Position numbers and translations under genes: made by a program. From a bacterium (GTDB lineage: Bacteria > UBP6 > UBA1177): a DNA stretch of 61,782 nt. Below are positions 45,131 to 55,561 of this stretch, in pieces (position 1 is the stretch's first letter; every line of letters starts with the position of its first letter). The notes beneath the pieces are model-generated. The model was not told the DNA's origin. It was given only the letters and a program-made list of their open reading frames with translations, and did not search any database. The stretch spans positions 1 to 61,782 of the forward strand of contig JAGCXM010000033.1 in assembly GCA_017961325.1 (NCBI GenBank). The letters are read 5' to 3'.

Positions 45131-45420
45131 CTTCTTTTCCCCATTATTACCTTTGTTTTAATTGTCTTATTTCACTTTTTCCTTATTATTTTTCTGTTAT
45201 TTTTTTCATTTTATCTCTTTTTTAAGAAAAAATCATAATCACAAAATTCATATATCGCCCAAGATAAAAATGTCAACAAAATTTAAAAATAGTATTTTTT
45301 ACTCGTTTTTTGTATTTTGATTACAGTTTATCGCAACTGAAATATTAAAGTTAGCATAAAATTCAAACCACTGGAAAGCTATTTTGTTTTAAATAAAGAT
45401 ATTTATTTTGACTGGTGAAC
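45131..45420 (-). promoter_or_regulatory. AT-rich leader of the insert (no gene seen)
   Basis: About 290 bp of very AT-rich sequence between alr and the ATPase gene. It contains a polypurine run on the coding strand just before the ATG and the putative promoter at 45249-45276. I see no convincing open frame, tRNA-like fold or inverted repeat in it. A short retron- or toxin-like RNA cannot be excluded by eye. Confidence 0.4.
45249..45276 (-). promoter_or_regulatory. Putative promoter of the ATPase-TOPRIM pair
   Basis: A perfect TTGACA, a 16-nt spacer and TATATG on the minus strand, giving a leader of about 115 nt. The insert can therefore be expressed independently of alr. Confidence 0.55.
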
Positions 45421-46578
45421 CTAATCCACAACCACTTTCGGAATGCGGCTTGAAAGACGTGCCACGACTTCGTAATTGATTGTTCCGGCAAGACCTGCCA
45501 GCTGCTCGGCGCGGATGATCTGGTCACCCTGCTCGCCGATGAGGACGACTTCGTCTTCAGCTTTGACATCGGGAATGTCGGTAACATCAATCGTGGTGAG
45601 GTTCATCGCTATTCTGCCGAGTATCGGGGCTCTTTTCCCGTGAACGAGGACATAACCCTGATTTGACAGCTTGCGGTCGTATCCGTCGCTGTAACCTATC
45701 GGAAGTATTGCGATTTTCGAATCGCGTGTCATCTGGTGCGAGCAGCCGTAACCGATAAAATCGCCTGCTTTTACGGTTTTCACCTGACCGATGACGGTTT
45801 TCCACGACAAAACCGGAGCAAGAATGTGTTCGGAGCCGTGACCGTGTTCGATTATGTAGCTGAGATATGTCTCTTTCGACGGCCAGAGACCGTACTGCGC
45901 GATGCCGAGGCGGATCATGTTGAAGTGGGTGTTGGCGTATATCGCCGCAGCGGCACTTGAAGCGAAGTGCATGTCGAAGCCTGAAAATCCGGCGTCTCTG
46001 ATGTAGGAAATCTCCCGTTTGAAGCGGTCGATCTGGAATCTTGCATAAGAGTGGTCGGTCGTGTCCTCGATGTTGGCAAAGTGGCTGTAAACCGCTCTGA
46101 GTCTGACGTTTTTACACTTTTTCAGCTCTTCGACGAAGTTTATAAGTACCTGTCCGGAAATTCCCTGCCTGTTCGTTCCGGTCTCGATTTTGAGATGAAT
46201 ATTTACGGTTTTTCCCAATGATCCTGCAATATTATTGTAATTGTGCAGATATCCGGGGTCGCAGCAGAGAACTTCGATATCGTTTTCGATCACAGCAGCA
46301 GCCATTCTTCTGATAGTCGGTCCTACGACGACGATTCTCTGTGAAAAACCCTGCTTTCTCAAAATCAGAGCCTCGTCGATGCTATGGACGCAGAAAACCC
46401 TGACTCCGCATTCGTCGGCGAAGTGGGCTATTTCAACCATTCCGTGACCGTATGCGTTCGCCTTGATGACGACGGCGAGTTCCGTTCCGGCACTGATCCT
46501 GCTTCTGAAAAACTCGATATTTTTTCTGTAAGCTGAACGGGAAATCTCGATCCAGCTTGAATAAACGGCTTCGCTCAT
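45421..46578 (-). CDS. alr: Alanine racemase
   Basis: PLP enzyme making D-alanine for peptidoglycan. The lysine motif VVIKANAYGHG (about residues 36-46) and the C-terminal domain with the catalytic Tyr in GYGCSHQM are intact; 385 aa is normal. The ATG has GGAG (46584-46587), which also forms part of a hairpin with the eno terminator region. Its last eleven codons plus stop lie in the 36-bp repeat shared with 42822-42857, so the insert sits immediately downstream. Confidence 0.96.
   Translation of the reverse strand: MSEAVYSSWIEISRSAYRKNIEFFRSRISAGTELAVVIKANAYGHGMVEIAHFADECGVRVFCVHSIDEALILRKQGFSQRIVVVGPTIRRMAAAVIENDIEVLCCDPGYLHNYNNIAGSLGKTVNIHLKIETGTNRQGISGQVLINFVEELKKCKNVRLRAVYSHFANIEDTTDHSYARFQIDRFKREISYIRDAGFSGFDMHFASSAAAAIYANTHFNMIRLGIAQYGLWPSKETYLSYIIEHGHGSEHILAPVLSWKTVIGQVKTVKAGDFIGYGCSHQMTRDSKIAILPIGYSDGYDRKLSNQGYVLVHGKRAPILGRIAMNLTTIDVTDIPDVKAEDEVVLIGEQGDQIIRAEQLAGLAGTINYEVVARLSSRIPKVVVD
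45422..45457 (-). repeat. Inner 36-bp direct repeat within the functional alr 3' end
   Basis: Identical to 42822-42857. It covers alr codons through VVVD and the first two bases of the TAG stop. One base beyond the repeat distinguishes the stops (TAG here, TAA in the outer copy). Confidence 0.95.
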
Positions 46579-46590
46579 GTTTTCTCCGGA

Positions 46591-46621
46591 TAAAAAAATC
46601 CGGAGCCTTTCAGCCCCGGAT
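46591..46621 (-). terminator. Intrinsic terminator of eno, overlapping an alternative hairpin over the alr RBS
   Basis: On the minus strand a stem of ATCCGGGGC with GGCTCCGGAT (one G-T pair, loop about five bases) is followed by a run of seven T. The right arm CTCCGGAT can instead pair with ATCCGGAG (46584-46591), forming a second 8-bp hairpin at 46584-46605 that covers the alr GGAG site. The two folds are mutually exclusive. Confidence 0.8.
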
Positions 46622-46636
46622 CAAAAAACAAATCAG

Positions 46637-48292
<1,656 letters not shown>

Positions 48293-49543
48293 GTGACTAC
48301 TGATTTCGAAAACATAAAAAAGAATATTGAAAGAGCCGTAGAGCAGTTCAAAAACGGCGGAATCGTCATCATTGTTGACGATGAAAACCGCGAAAACGAA
48401 GGTGATTTCGTTGTCGCAGCGGAAAAGATCACACCCGAAACAGTCAATTTTATGATAAAAAACGGACGCGGAGTTCTCTGTGCGACCCTGACTGAAGACC
48501 GCTGCAGGGCACTCGGCCTCGATATGCAGGTGATGAGCAACACTTCGCTCTTGGGAACGCCGTTCACCGTAACTGTCGATCTTCTGGGACACGGCTGCAC
48601 GACCGGCGTTTCGATGTTTGACAGAGCTTCGACAATACGCGCTCTTGCTGAAGATTTCACAAAACCTGAGGATCTGGGAAGACCCGGTCACATCAATCCG
48701 CTGCGTGCAAGAAACGGCGGAGTTCTGGTCAGGGCCGGTCACACCGAAGCTTCAGTTGATCTGGCGAAACTTGCCGGACTTAAACCTGTCGGAGCCCTGA
48801 TTGAGATAATCAACGACGACGGCACGATGGCAAGAATGCCTCAACTTATTGAAATTGCAAAGAAAAACAATTTCCCGATTCTTACTATAGAAAACATCAT
48901 CGCATACAGGCTCATGACCGAATCTCTGATTGAGCAGGTCGCGGACGCAGTGCTGCCTACACGCTGGGGCGGTGAATTCAAAATCAAGGTTTTCCGTAAT
49001 AAAATCGACGGTTTGGAGCATGTGGCCCTGATAAAGGGTGATATTGCGGACGGAAAGCCGGTACTTACCCGCGTTCATTCCGAATGCCTTACCGGAGACG
49101 CTTTGGGAAGCATCCGCTGCGACTGCGGATACCAGCTCCAGAACGCAATGGAAATGATCAAAGCCGAGGGGAGGGGAGTCATCCTTTACCTTCGTCAGGA
49201 GGGAAGGGGAATCGGACTCGGAAACAAAATCAAGGCCTACCACCTTCAGGACGAAGGAATGGATACCGTCGAGGCGAATATCGCGCTCGGATTTCCGGCG
49301 GATCTCAGGGATTACGGCATCGGTGCCCAGATTCTTTCTGAAATAGGTGTCAAAAAAATCAGACTTTTGACAAATAACCCCAAGAAAATCAAGAGCTTGG
49401 CAGGATACGGTCTTGAAATAACCGAGCACGTTCCGAATGTCTGCGGCGTTCAGAAAGAAAACAGAAGATACCTTGAAACCAAACAAAATAAAATGGGACA
49501 TACGATTTTTACATCGGATAAAAAGATTAAGACGGGAGATTAA
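48293..49543 (+). CDS. ribBA: Bifunctional DHBP synthase / GTP cyclohydrolase II (RibBA)
   Basis: Supplies both riboflavin precursors. The N-terminal RibB domain has [21 protein letters not shown] and [11 protein letters not shown]. The C-terminal RibA domain has [14 protein letters not shown] with the zinc Cys in RCDCGYQL and [13 protein letters not shown]. 416 aa. The start is a GTG with AGGAG seven bases upstream. It heads a ribBA-ribH-nusB cluster. Confidence 0.95.
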   Translation: MTTDFENIKKNIERAVEQFKNGGIVIIVDDENRENEGDFVVAAEKITPETVNFMIKNGRGVLCATLTEDRCRALGLDMQVMSNTSLLGTPFTVTVDLLGHGCTTGVSMFDRASTIRALAEDFTKPEDLGRPGHINPLRARNGGVLVRAGHTEASVDLAKLAGLKPVGALIEIINDDGTMARMPQLIEIAKKNNFPILTIENIIAYRLMTESLIEQVADAVLPTRWGGEFKIKVFRNKIDGLEHVALIKGDIADGKPVLTRVHSECLTGDALGSIRCDCGYQLQNAMEMIKAEGRGVILYLRQEGRGIGLGNKIKAYHLQDEGMDTVEANIALGFPADLRDYGIGAQILSEIGVKKIRLLTNNPKKIKSLAGYGLEITEHVPNVCGVQKENRRYLETKQNKMGHTIFTSDKKIKTGD

Positions 49544-49544
49544 A

Positions 49545-50009
49545 ATGGAAGTAAAAACTTTTTCGGGCGATCTCAGTGCAAAAGGGAAGAAGTTTGCCGT
49601 AATCGTTTCAAGATTCAACAGCCTTCTTTCTGAATCTCTTCTTAAAGGTGCAGTCGACTGCCTTGAACGTCATTATGCTGAAAGCGCTGAAATCATTAAG
49701 GTTCCAGGCGCTTTCGAGATTCCTTTCGCGGCAAAGCAGGCGGCTATGACCAAAAAATACGACGCTGTAATCTGTCTCGGTGTCATCATCCGCGGCAGCA
49801 CGCCTCATTTCGACTTCATAGCAGCCGAAACGAGCAAGGGAATCGCTCAGGCTTCGCTTGAAACAGGCGTTTACATGTCTTTCGGAGTTCTTACGGTAGA
49901 TTCGATAGAACAGGGAATCGAAAGAGCCGGCACGAAAGCTGGAAACAAAGGTTTCGACGCCGCACTTGCAGCAATAGAAATGCTTAATTTATCCGACAAA
50001 TTAAAATAG
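49545..50009 (+). CDS. ribH: 6,7-dimethyl-8-ribityllumazine synthase
   Basis: Penultimate riboflavin enzyme, forming icosahedral or pentameric shells. 154 aa from ATG 49545 (GGGAG upstream), one base after the ribBA stop. [25 protein letters not shown] and [15 protein letters not shown] are diagnostic. ribE and ribD are not in the window. Confidence 0.96.
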   Translation: MEVKTFSGDLSAKGKKFAVIVSRFNSLLSESLLKGAVDCLERHYAESAEIIKVPGAFEIPFAAKQAAMTKKYDAVICLGVIIRGSTPHFDFIAAETSKGIAQASLETGVYMSFGVLTVDSIEQGIERAGTKAGNKGFDAALAAIEMLNLSDKLK

Positions 50010-50022
50010 ACGGGAAAACGTT

Positions 50023-50502
50023 ATGGGATTAAGAAGACGCTCAAGAGAAAAAACGCTGCAGATTCTTTACAGCCTTGAATTTAACAAAAACATGACTGTG
50101 AAGGAAGCTGTCGACAGTTATCTGACCTATTTCAATATCGCTTCGTCAAAGCAAACCGACAAGAGTGAATCTCCGGCAAACAACGAACCGATAGAAGAAG
50201 AAAGTATTTTCATAACATACCTTTTGAATACGGTCAGAAACAACATTCAGGAAATTGAAAGACTGATCGAAGAAGCTGCTATAAACTGGAGGATAGAGCG
50301 TATCGCGCTGATCGAGCGCAATATTCTCAGAATGTCGGTGGCCGAACTCATTGACGAAAACAACGGCGTTCCGTTCAAGGCGACGATAAACGAAGCGATA
50401 GACATCGCCAAGAAATTCGGCAGCAAGGAATCTAGTTCCTTCGTCAACGGCATAATAAACAAAGTTGCTGATATTATTGACATAAAAAACAAAAAATTAT
50501 GA
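50023..50502 (+). CDS. nusB: Transcription antitermination factor NusB
   Basis: Binds boxA RNA with NusE/S10 and supports rRNA antitermination. 159 aa, all helical, with RRRSREKTLQILYSLEF at the start and the late RNILRMSVAEL and ATINEAIDIAKKFGSKESSSFVNGI motifs. The ribH-nusB order is common. Its stop overlaps the next start by four bases. Confidence 0.95.
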   Translation: MGLRRRSREKTLQILYSLEFNKNMTVKEAVDSYLTYFNIASSKQTDKSESPANNEPIEEESIFITYLLNTVRNNIQEIERLIEEAAINWRIERIALIERNILRMSVAELIDENNGVPFKATINEAIDIAKKFGSKESSSFVNGIINKVADIIDIKNKKL

Positions 50503-51458
50503 AACTCAACGCTGAAAGACTTGTTCCGTTCTGCACAACGATACTTGCAAGAATCGATAAATACGAGGATATCTCCGCCCAGATAAAAGAGTGGTGCGAA
50601 AGCGGTTCCTTCAATCCGCAGGGAAAAGTTTATCTCGTCGACTGTGACAGAAAAAAGGTCAAAATGTTCTCTCTGGAAGGCAGGAAAGTTGCAACATTTG
50701 AAGATGATTACACATTTTTTGCATTAATCAGGTTCATTCAAAAGGTTAAGCCTTCATGTATCATCGATTTCTGCAACAATCCGTTTTCAAAAACCGTCGT
50801 CTTTTTCTCTCATGCAGGTTGTGCGGTATGTCAGAAAAGCCTTTTTTCGCTGTTTTTTGCCGAAGCAGGCTACAAAAAAGATAGTATAAACAGTTTGAAA
50901 AAGGCCGTTCCGTGTTTTTTCAATGAATCGAAACCTGGAGAAAGATTTGTCTACCGTCAGACTTCAGATTCTGAAATTCCCGAAGAATTCAAAGAACTTA
51001 CGGAAAATCAGATTCAGGAAGAGGAAAAACTTGTCCTTGATCTCGGTTCCTTGCCGGAAAATCCGACCGGAAGAATTCTGTGGGTTCCGAAAAGAACGAC
51101 GGCACGCGGAATGTGGGCTGATTTCAAAAAGCTGACGTATTACGCCGAAAAGGAAAACTGCCTGATCGATGTCCATTTTAAAAATGCAAAGGCTAAAAAA
51201 AGATTCGACAGCGTATTTTTCATCAAGGGACGCAAAATGGATCTTGACCGATACCTGAATCCCGTCGTCTGCGAAAATCTCTCTGACGCAATTTTTAAAA
51301 AGGATGCTCCGGATTATAAAAAAATAATTTTTTCCTTCGGAATGACTTCTGAATATTTCAAGACGAAATCTTTTCTTAAACAGACCGGCAAAGACAGGAA
51401 TTCCGAAAATTCGCCGAGACTGACCATAACTATGAAAACAGGCAAGTATTTGAAATGA
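50499..51458 (+). CDS. Unknown protein translationally coupled to nusB
   Basis: 319 aa, soluble, no signal or membrane segment. Its ATG overlaps the nusB stop (ATGA). It has a CAVC pair in FSHAGCAVCQKSLFSLFF (near residue 110) and several other Cys. No nucleotide-binding or catalytic motif is recognised. A position between nusB and holB hints at a core information-processing role, but this is only context. Confidence 0.8.
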   Translation: MKLNAERLVPFCTTILARIDKYEDISAQIKEWCESGSFNPQGKVYLVDCDRKKVKMFSLEGRKVATFEDDYTFFALIRFIQKVKPSCIIDFCNNPFSKTVVFFSHAGCAVCQKSLFSLFFAEAGYKKDSINSLKKAVPCFFNESKPGERFVYRQTSDSEIPEEFKELTENQIQEEEKLVLDLGSLPENPTGRILWVPKRTTARGMWADFKKLTYYAEKENCLIDVHFKNAKAKKRFDSVFFIKGRKMDLDRYLNPVVCENLSDAIFKKDAPDYKKIIFSFGMTSEYFKTKSFLKQTGKDRNSENSPRLTITMKTGKYLK

Positions 51459-51472
51459 TTTGTTTTTTAATA

Positions 51473-51499
51473 TTGACAACTTCGCATAACATATATTAT
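51473..51499 (+). promoter_or_regulatory. Putative promoter of holB-ricT
   Basis: A perfect TTGACA, a 15-nt spacer and TATTAT, about 21 nt before ATG 51520. The leader would be very short. Confidence 0.5.
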
Positions 51500-51519
51500 G
51501 TAAACTAAAATAGGTGAAA

Positions 51520-52380
51520 ATGGTTTCCTCCGGATTTTCTGCGATTTCAGAAAAATTGATTTCGGCGATTCAAAGAAATTCGCTTCCGCAGACGATCCTT
51601 TTCCATTCCCCGTCACTCGCGGACATTGACGGACTGGTTGCAGTATTTGCAAAGGATCTGATCAGACCGAAGCGTTCTTTTGAAAACGAAAGATTCATTT
51701 CGCTCTGTTCCGCAGGACAGTTCCCCGACTTCATAAATGTCGTCAAGGGTTCAACCGGATCAATAAAAATCGAAGAAATTCACGCAGTTGAAGATGCTCT
51801 CCAGTATGCTCCATTTGAATCCGACAACCGGATCGTATATTTCCGTGATGCCGCAGCGATGACCGTTCAGGCCCAGAACGCCCTTTTGAAAAAAATCGAG
51901 GAACCGCCTCAGCGGACTTTTTTCTTTTTGGCCGTAAACAAGCGAAATTCGCTTCTCCCGACTATTCTATCGCGCTCGGTCTCAATTTTCGTTCCTGAGG
52001 CAAATACGGAAGCCGGTTTTTCGGACATCTTCAGTTACTTTCCTTTTTTGGAAAACCTGCGTTCAGAATTCGGAGATGAAATCTTTTCAGCCGAAAAGAA
52101 CAGATTTTCGCTTTTCTGTTCGGAGCTCAGTTTCAACTCCGTTACGAATATCAGCAAAATTTACGAAAATGTTACCGAAAACAGCTACGGCTCTACCTTT
52201 TTTGCAAATATTCCGTCTGAAAAAGCTGATTACTTAAAGAAAATGCTGATAAAAATGCGCCTTGCGCTCATCGCCTTTTTCGTCCGGGAAAAAGAACCCG
52301 CGGTTGCGGAAAAAATAACGGTTTTTTTAACGAACCAGCAGGTTTTTTCGCCTGACGCATCAATTTTTTTTACTATTTAG
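51520..52380 (+). CDS. holB: DNA polymerase III delta-prime-like clamp-loader subunit
   Basis: A clamp-loader subunit of the HolB type. 286 aa with IHAVEDALQYAPFESDNRI and QNALLKKIEEPPQRTFFFL, the conserved sensor and SRC-like region (TILSRSVSIFVP). It lacks a proper P-loop (the region around ILFHSPSLADIDG has no GxxGxGKT), as expected for a non-hydrolysing delta-prime. No zinc-binding Cys cluster is seen. The ATG at 51520 follows AGGTG; an in-frame GTG at 51514 is possible. Order holB-ricT-tatD matches many genomes. Confidence 0.85.
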   Translation: MVSSGFSAISEKLISAIQRNSLPQTILFHSPSLADIDGLVAVFAKDLIRPKRSFENERFISLCSAGQFPDFINVVKGSTGSIKIEEIHAVEDALQYAPFESDNRIVYFRDAAAMTVQAQNALLKKIEEPPQRTFFFLAVNKRNSLLPTILSRSVSIFVPEANTEAGFSDIFSYFPFLENLRSEFGDEIFSAEKNRFSLFCSELSFNSVTNISKIYENVTENSYGSTFFANIPSEKADYLKKMLIKMRLALIAFFVREKEPAVAEKITVFLTNQQVFSPDASIFFTI

Positions 52381-52384
52381 CTAA

Positions 52385-53728
52385 ATGGAGAAAATTTTGG
52401 ATAACAACAGAAGATTTATGAAACCTGACCGGAATTTAGATGTTTCGGAGGAAGAATTCAAGACTCTGCAGGAACTCGAAAGAAATGACGACGGATTCAA
52501 GGACGAGGAGAATTCCAAATATAAAAAGGCCGGAAGCCCGATCGCACCGCTCGGCGGCGGCGACGCGCTTTACTTCGATTATACCGATGAATATCCGGCT
52601 TTTGAAGATGTCATAGCAATCCAGTTCCAGCAGGCCGGAAAAGTCTACTGGTATTATTATCCTGAGCAGAAAAATCCAGGCAACGAGCTCAAACAGGGTG
52701 ACATCATCGTCGCCTACAGCGAACGCGGAATGGAACTTGCCAAGGTTCTCAACAAAAGTTCGGATGATTTCAAGCGGCAGAACAAGATAAACTTCATCAA
52801 GAACGGCTTCGTCAGAAAGGCAGATGCCGCCGATTTCGAGCGTGAAAAACAGCTTGAAGTCAAAGCCGAAAATGCAAAGGAAGTTATAATCCGCATCAAC
52901 AAAGAGCTCGGGATAAAAATGAAAGTCATCAAGGTCAAATACACCCTCGATGACACGAAAGCCATATTCTATTTTTCGGCTAACGGCAGAGTCGATTTCA
53001 GGGAACTCATCAAGCGCCTTGCCTACGAGCTGAAACGCCGCATCGAAATGCGCCAGATCGGTGTCCGCGATACGACGAAAATCATGGGCGGCCTGGGTCC
53101 GTGCGGACGCGCTTTGTGCTGCCAGAAACACATGCACAATTTCATTCCAGTCTCGATAAAAATGGCTAAAGACCAGAATTTCAGCCTGAATCCGAACAAA
53201 ATTTCCGGCATCTGCGGCAGACTTTTCTGCTGTCTGGGCTACGAAAACGCAACTTATGAAGAACTCAGAAAAGATTATCCGGAAGAGGAAACGGCGATTT
53301 TCGACAGGTCTTCAAACCGCAGGGGCTTTGTTAAAAAAGTTAACGCCATCGGCAAAAACATCACGGTTTTCTTCCCTGAAAATCCTGAAAAAAAGGAAAA
53401 GGCCGAAGAAAAAATATTCCCGCGTTCGGTTCTTGAATTTACCGACCGCTGGTATGTAAATCTGCCGCAGAACGATTCCGACGACAAGGATCTTGACAAT
53501 GTAATGCCGATTGTCGCCAAGGAAAAAGAAGTACTGAGGGAAGAGTCTTCAGGCGCGGCCAATTCTGAAAAAACGGAAAAACCGCAGTATCAGAACAACA
53601 GAAAATTCCCTCCGAAGGATTCAGGAAATCCAAATAAAAAACCTCAGAACTGGCACGGAAACAAGAAAAATTTCAAAAAATTCCCGCCGCGCAAGGAGGG
53701 AAAGGAAAATCAGGACAAAAATCAATAA
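52385..53728 (+). CDS. ricT: PSP1-domain protein RicT (YaaT-like)
   Basis: 447 aa. The PSP1 domain (about 75-280) has the Cys pattern GGLGPCGRALCC followed by ISGICGRLFCCLGYE, which in Bacillus YaaT binds 4Fe-4S as part of the Y-complex that guides RNase Y. About 60 residues of acidic sequence precede it. The C-terminal 60 residues are rich in Asn, Lys and Pro and end GKENQDKNQ, likely disordered and RNA-binding. An alternative TTG start at 52397 has a better GGAG spacing than ATG 52385. Confidence 0.93.
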   Translation: MEKILDNNRRFMKPDRNLDVSEEEFKTLQELERNDDGFKDEENSKYKKAGSPIAPLGGGDALYFDYTDEYPAFEDVIAIQFQQAGKVYWYYYPEQKNPGNELKQGDIIVAYSERGMELAKVLNKSSDDFKRQNKINFIKNGFVRKADAADFEREKQLEVKAENAKEVIIRINKELGIKMKVIKVKYTLDDTKAIFYFSANGRVDFRELIKRLAYELKRRIEMRQIGVRDTTKIMGGLGPCGRALCCQKHMHNFIPVSIKMAKDQNFSLNPNKISGICGRLFCCLGYENATYEELRKDYPEEETAIFDRSSNRRGFVKKVNAIGKNITVFFPENPEKKEKAEEKIFPRSVLEFTDRWYVNLPQNDSDDKDLDNVMPIVAKEKEVLREESSGAANSEKTEKPQYQNNRKFPPKDSGNPNKKPQNWHGNKKNFKKFPPRKEGKENQDKNQ

Positions 53729-53738
53729 CTGATACAAA

Positions 53739-54521
53739 ATGTATATAGATTCTCACGCACACATTTTTATGACTGTTACGGAAAGAAACATCTCTCTGGA
53801 CGAAATAATTTCCGAACTGCACGAAAATCATGTCGATACCGTTCTTGACATCTGCGGAAGCGAACAGGATTTGGAATATCATAAAAAAGTAAACGAAATG
53901 TTTTGGAAAAACAACATAAATTTTTATGCTGCAGCAGGAATTCACCCTCAGGAATCGTCTAATTTCATTGATTCGGATATTTCATGGATAAGAAAAAACA
54001 GTGAAAATATAATTGCTGTAGGCGAAGTCGGTTTAGATTTTTTCTATGACTTTTCACCGAAAGAAATTCAGTTAAAAATGCTTCGAAGGATGATTGAACT
54101 TTCTATCGAACTGAAAAAACCTGTTTTAATTCATGGAAGATGCGGAGAGGCACTAATTTACGACATACTGAACGAATACGGTTTTGATGACAAAAAGGTG
54201 CTTTTTCACTGCTATACCGGTGATCTTGAAACAGCTGAAAAAATACTCGAAAAACAGTGGATGCTGTCGTTTTCGGGAATTCTGACATTCAAGAAATCTG
54301 CAGATGTTCTGAACATATTTAATCACACAAACGTAAACAATATGTTTTTCGAAACTGATTCTCCTTTTCTTGCACCTGTTCCTTTTCGGGGGAAACCGAA
54401 CACTCCTGGAAAGGTTAAGTATGTTTACGATTTTGCGGCAAACGTCTTAAATATGAAACAAGATGTTTTAGCTAATGAGATAAGAAAAAACTTCAACAAT
54501 TTTTTTAATTTAAACATTTAA
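53739..54521 (+). CDS. tatD: TatD-family metal-dependent hydrolase/DNase
   Basis: 260 aa amidohydrolase-fold protein. Metal ligands are visible in DSHAHIF (His6, His8), GEVGLDF (Glu), IHGRCGE (His), FHCYTGD (His) and ETDSPFLAP (Asp). TatD proteins are 3'-5' exonucleases or RNA processing enzymes in quality control. Codon use is more AT-rich than in ricT. Its stop overlaps the next start (TAATG). Confidence 0.93.
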   Translation: MYIDSHAHIFMTVTERNISLDEIISELHENHVDTVLDICGSEQDLEYHKKVNEMFWKNNINFYAAAGIHPQESSNFIDSDISWIRKNSENIIAVGEVGLDFFYDFSPKEIQLKMLRRMIELSIELKKPVLIHGRCGEALIYDILNEYGFDDKKVLFHCYTGDLETAEKILEKQWMLSFSGILTFKKSADVLNIFNHTNVNNMFFETDSPFLAPVPFRGKPNTPGKVKYVYDFAANVLNMKQDVLANEIRKNFNNFFNLNI

Positions 54522-55534
54522 TGCAGAAAATTGCAGCATTCACGACAACGGTTCCGGTTGAAGTCATACTCGCTTCGGGATACAGACCGCTTGACCTGAA
54601 CAATATTTTCGTTACGTCTGAAAATCCGGCCGGACTTGTCGAAAAAGCGGAGTTTTCCGGTTTTGCCGGAAGTTCGTGCGCCTGGATCAAAGGTCTCTAT
54701 TCGGTTCTGACTTCCGCTGAATTCAACAAAAATTTCGATGTTTTCATAGCAGTTACCGAGGGCGACTGCTCGAATGCAAAGGTTTTAGAACAGATAGTTG
54801 CGATGGAAACGGGAATAAAAACATTTGTCTTCAACTTTCCCTACAAACGCGACATTGAAAAAATACGAAATGAAATCAACAGGTTCGCAGAATTTATGGG
54901 AACCGATTACGCCTCCTGCGAAAAAGTTCGGAGGCAACTCGCCGGTTTGCGCAGAAAATTGAAGACAATAGATGAATCATCATACCTTTTCCCCGGCTGC
55001 GTAACAGGCGAAGAAAATCATCTTTTTCTGGTTTCATCATCCGATTTTTGCGGCAATCCTGATGAATATGAAAAGAAAGCCGATGATTTTATTAATGAAA
55101 TTGAGCAAAGAAAGCGTTTTGCCGATTTTTCAGGAAAGAGAATAGGATATCTTGGTGTTCCTCCGATAGTACCGATCTACCGGTTTTTGGAATCAAGGAA
55201 TGCAACGGTAGTGTACAATGAAATACAGCGTGAATTTGCAATGATCGGAGAATACTCTTCAATCGAAGAGCAGTATACGAACTACACATACCCCTACTCT
55301 GCCGTTTTCCGTTTTGAAAAAGCGATTTCTGAAATAAAAAGAAGAAATCTGGACGGAATCATTCACTACGTCCAGTCATTCTGTCACCGCCAGCTTGAAG
55401 ACATAATCCTCAGAAAACTTCTTGAAAAACACGGATTGAACATTCCGCTTTTAACTTTGGAATTCGACAAACCGGTCAGCAAAATAGACGCAAGAGTCGC
55501 CACAAGAATTGAAGCTTTTCTGGAAACTATCTGA
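54521..55534 (+). CDS. HgdB/BadD-like 2-hydroxyacyl-CoA dehydratase-family protein, stand-alone
   Basis: 337 aa. It matches the HgdB-family subunit that ligates a 4Fe-4S cluster: Cys in SSCAWIKG, EGDCSNAK and QSFCHRQLED, and a C-terminal segment LLTLEFDKPVSKIDARVATRIEAFLE typical of the family. The second dehydratase subunit (HgdA) is not adjacent. Single-subunit versions are known with dedicated activases and unknown substrates (E. coli YjiM with YjiL). The only activase in the window is at 16470-17261. It is coupled to tatD. Confidence 0.85.
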   Translation: MQKIAAFTTTVPVEVILASGYRPLDLNNIFVTSENPAGLVEKAEFSGFAGSSCAWIKGLYSVLTSAEFNKNFDVFIAVTEGDCSNAKVLEQIVAMETGIKTFVFNFPYKRDIEKIRNEINRFAEFMGTDYASCEKVRRQLAGLRRKLKTIDESSYLFPGCVTGEENHLFLVSSSDFCGNPDEYEKKADDFINEIEQRKRFADFSGKRIGYLGVPPIVPIYRFLESRNATVVYNEIQREFAMIGEYSSIEEQYTNYTYPYSAVFRFEKAISEIKRRNLDGIIHYVQSFCHRQLEDIILRKLLEKHGLNIPLLTLEFDKPVSKIDARVATRIEAFLETI

Positions 55535-55561
55535 TTTTATTTATTTTTTTAAATTTAACGG

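Larger units (their letters stand above)
42822..45457. mobile_element. AT-rich two-gene insert at the 3' end of alr, bounded by direct repeats
   Basis: The stretch between the two 36-bp repeats differs in composition from its neighbours: AT-rich with many ATA, TTA and AAA codons, while alr and mltG use GC-richer codons. It holds only an AAA ATPase gene, a TOPRIM-like gene and about 290 bp of AT-rich leader. No integrase, transposase or terminal inverted repeat is visible. The structure fits an integrated cassette that kept alr intact by supplying or copying its 3' end. Confidence 0.75.
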
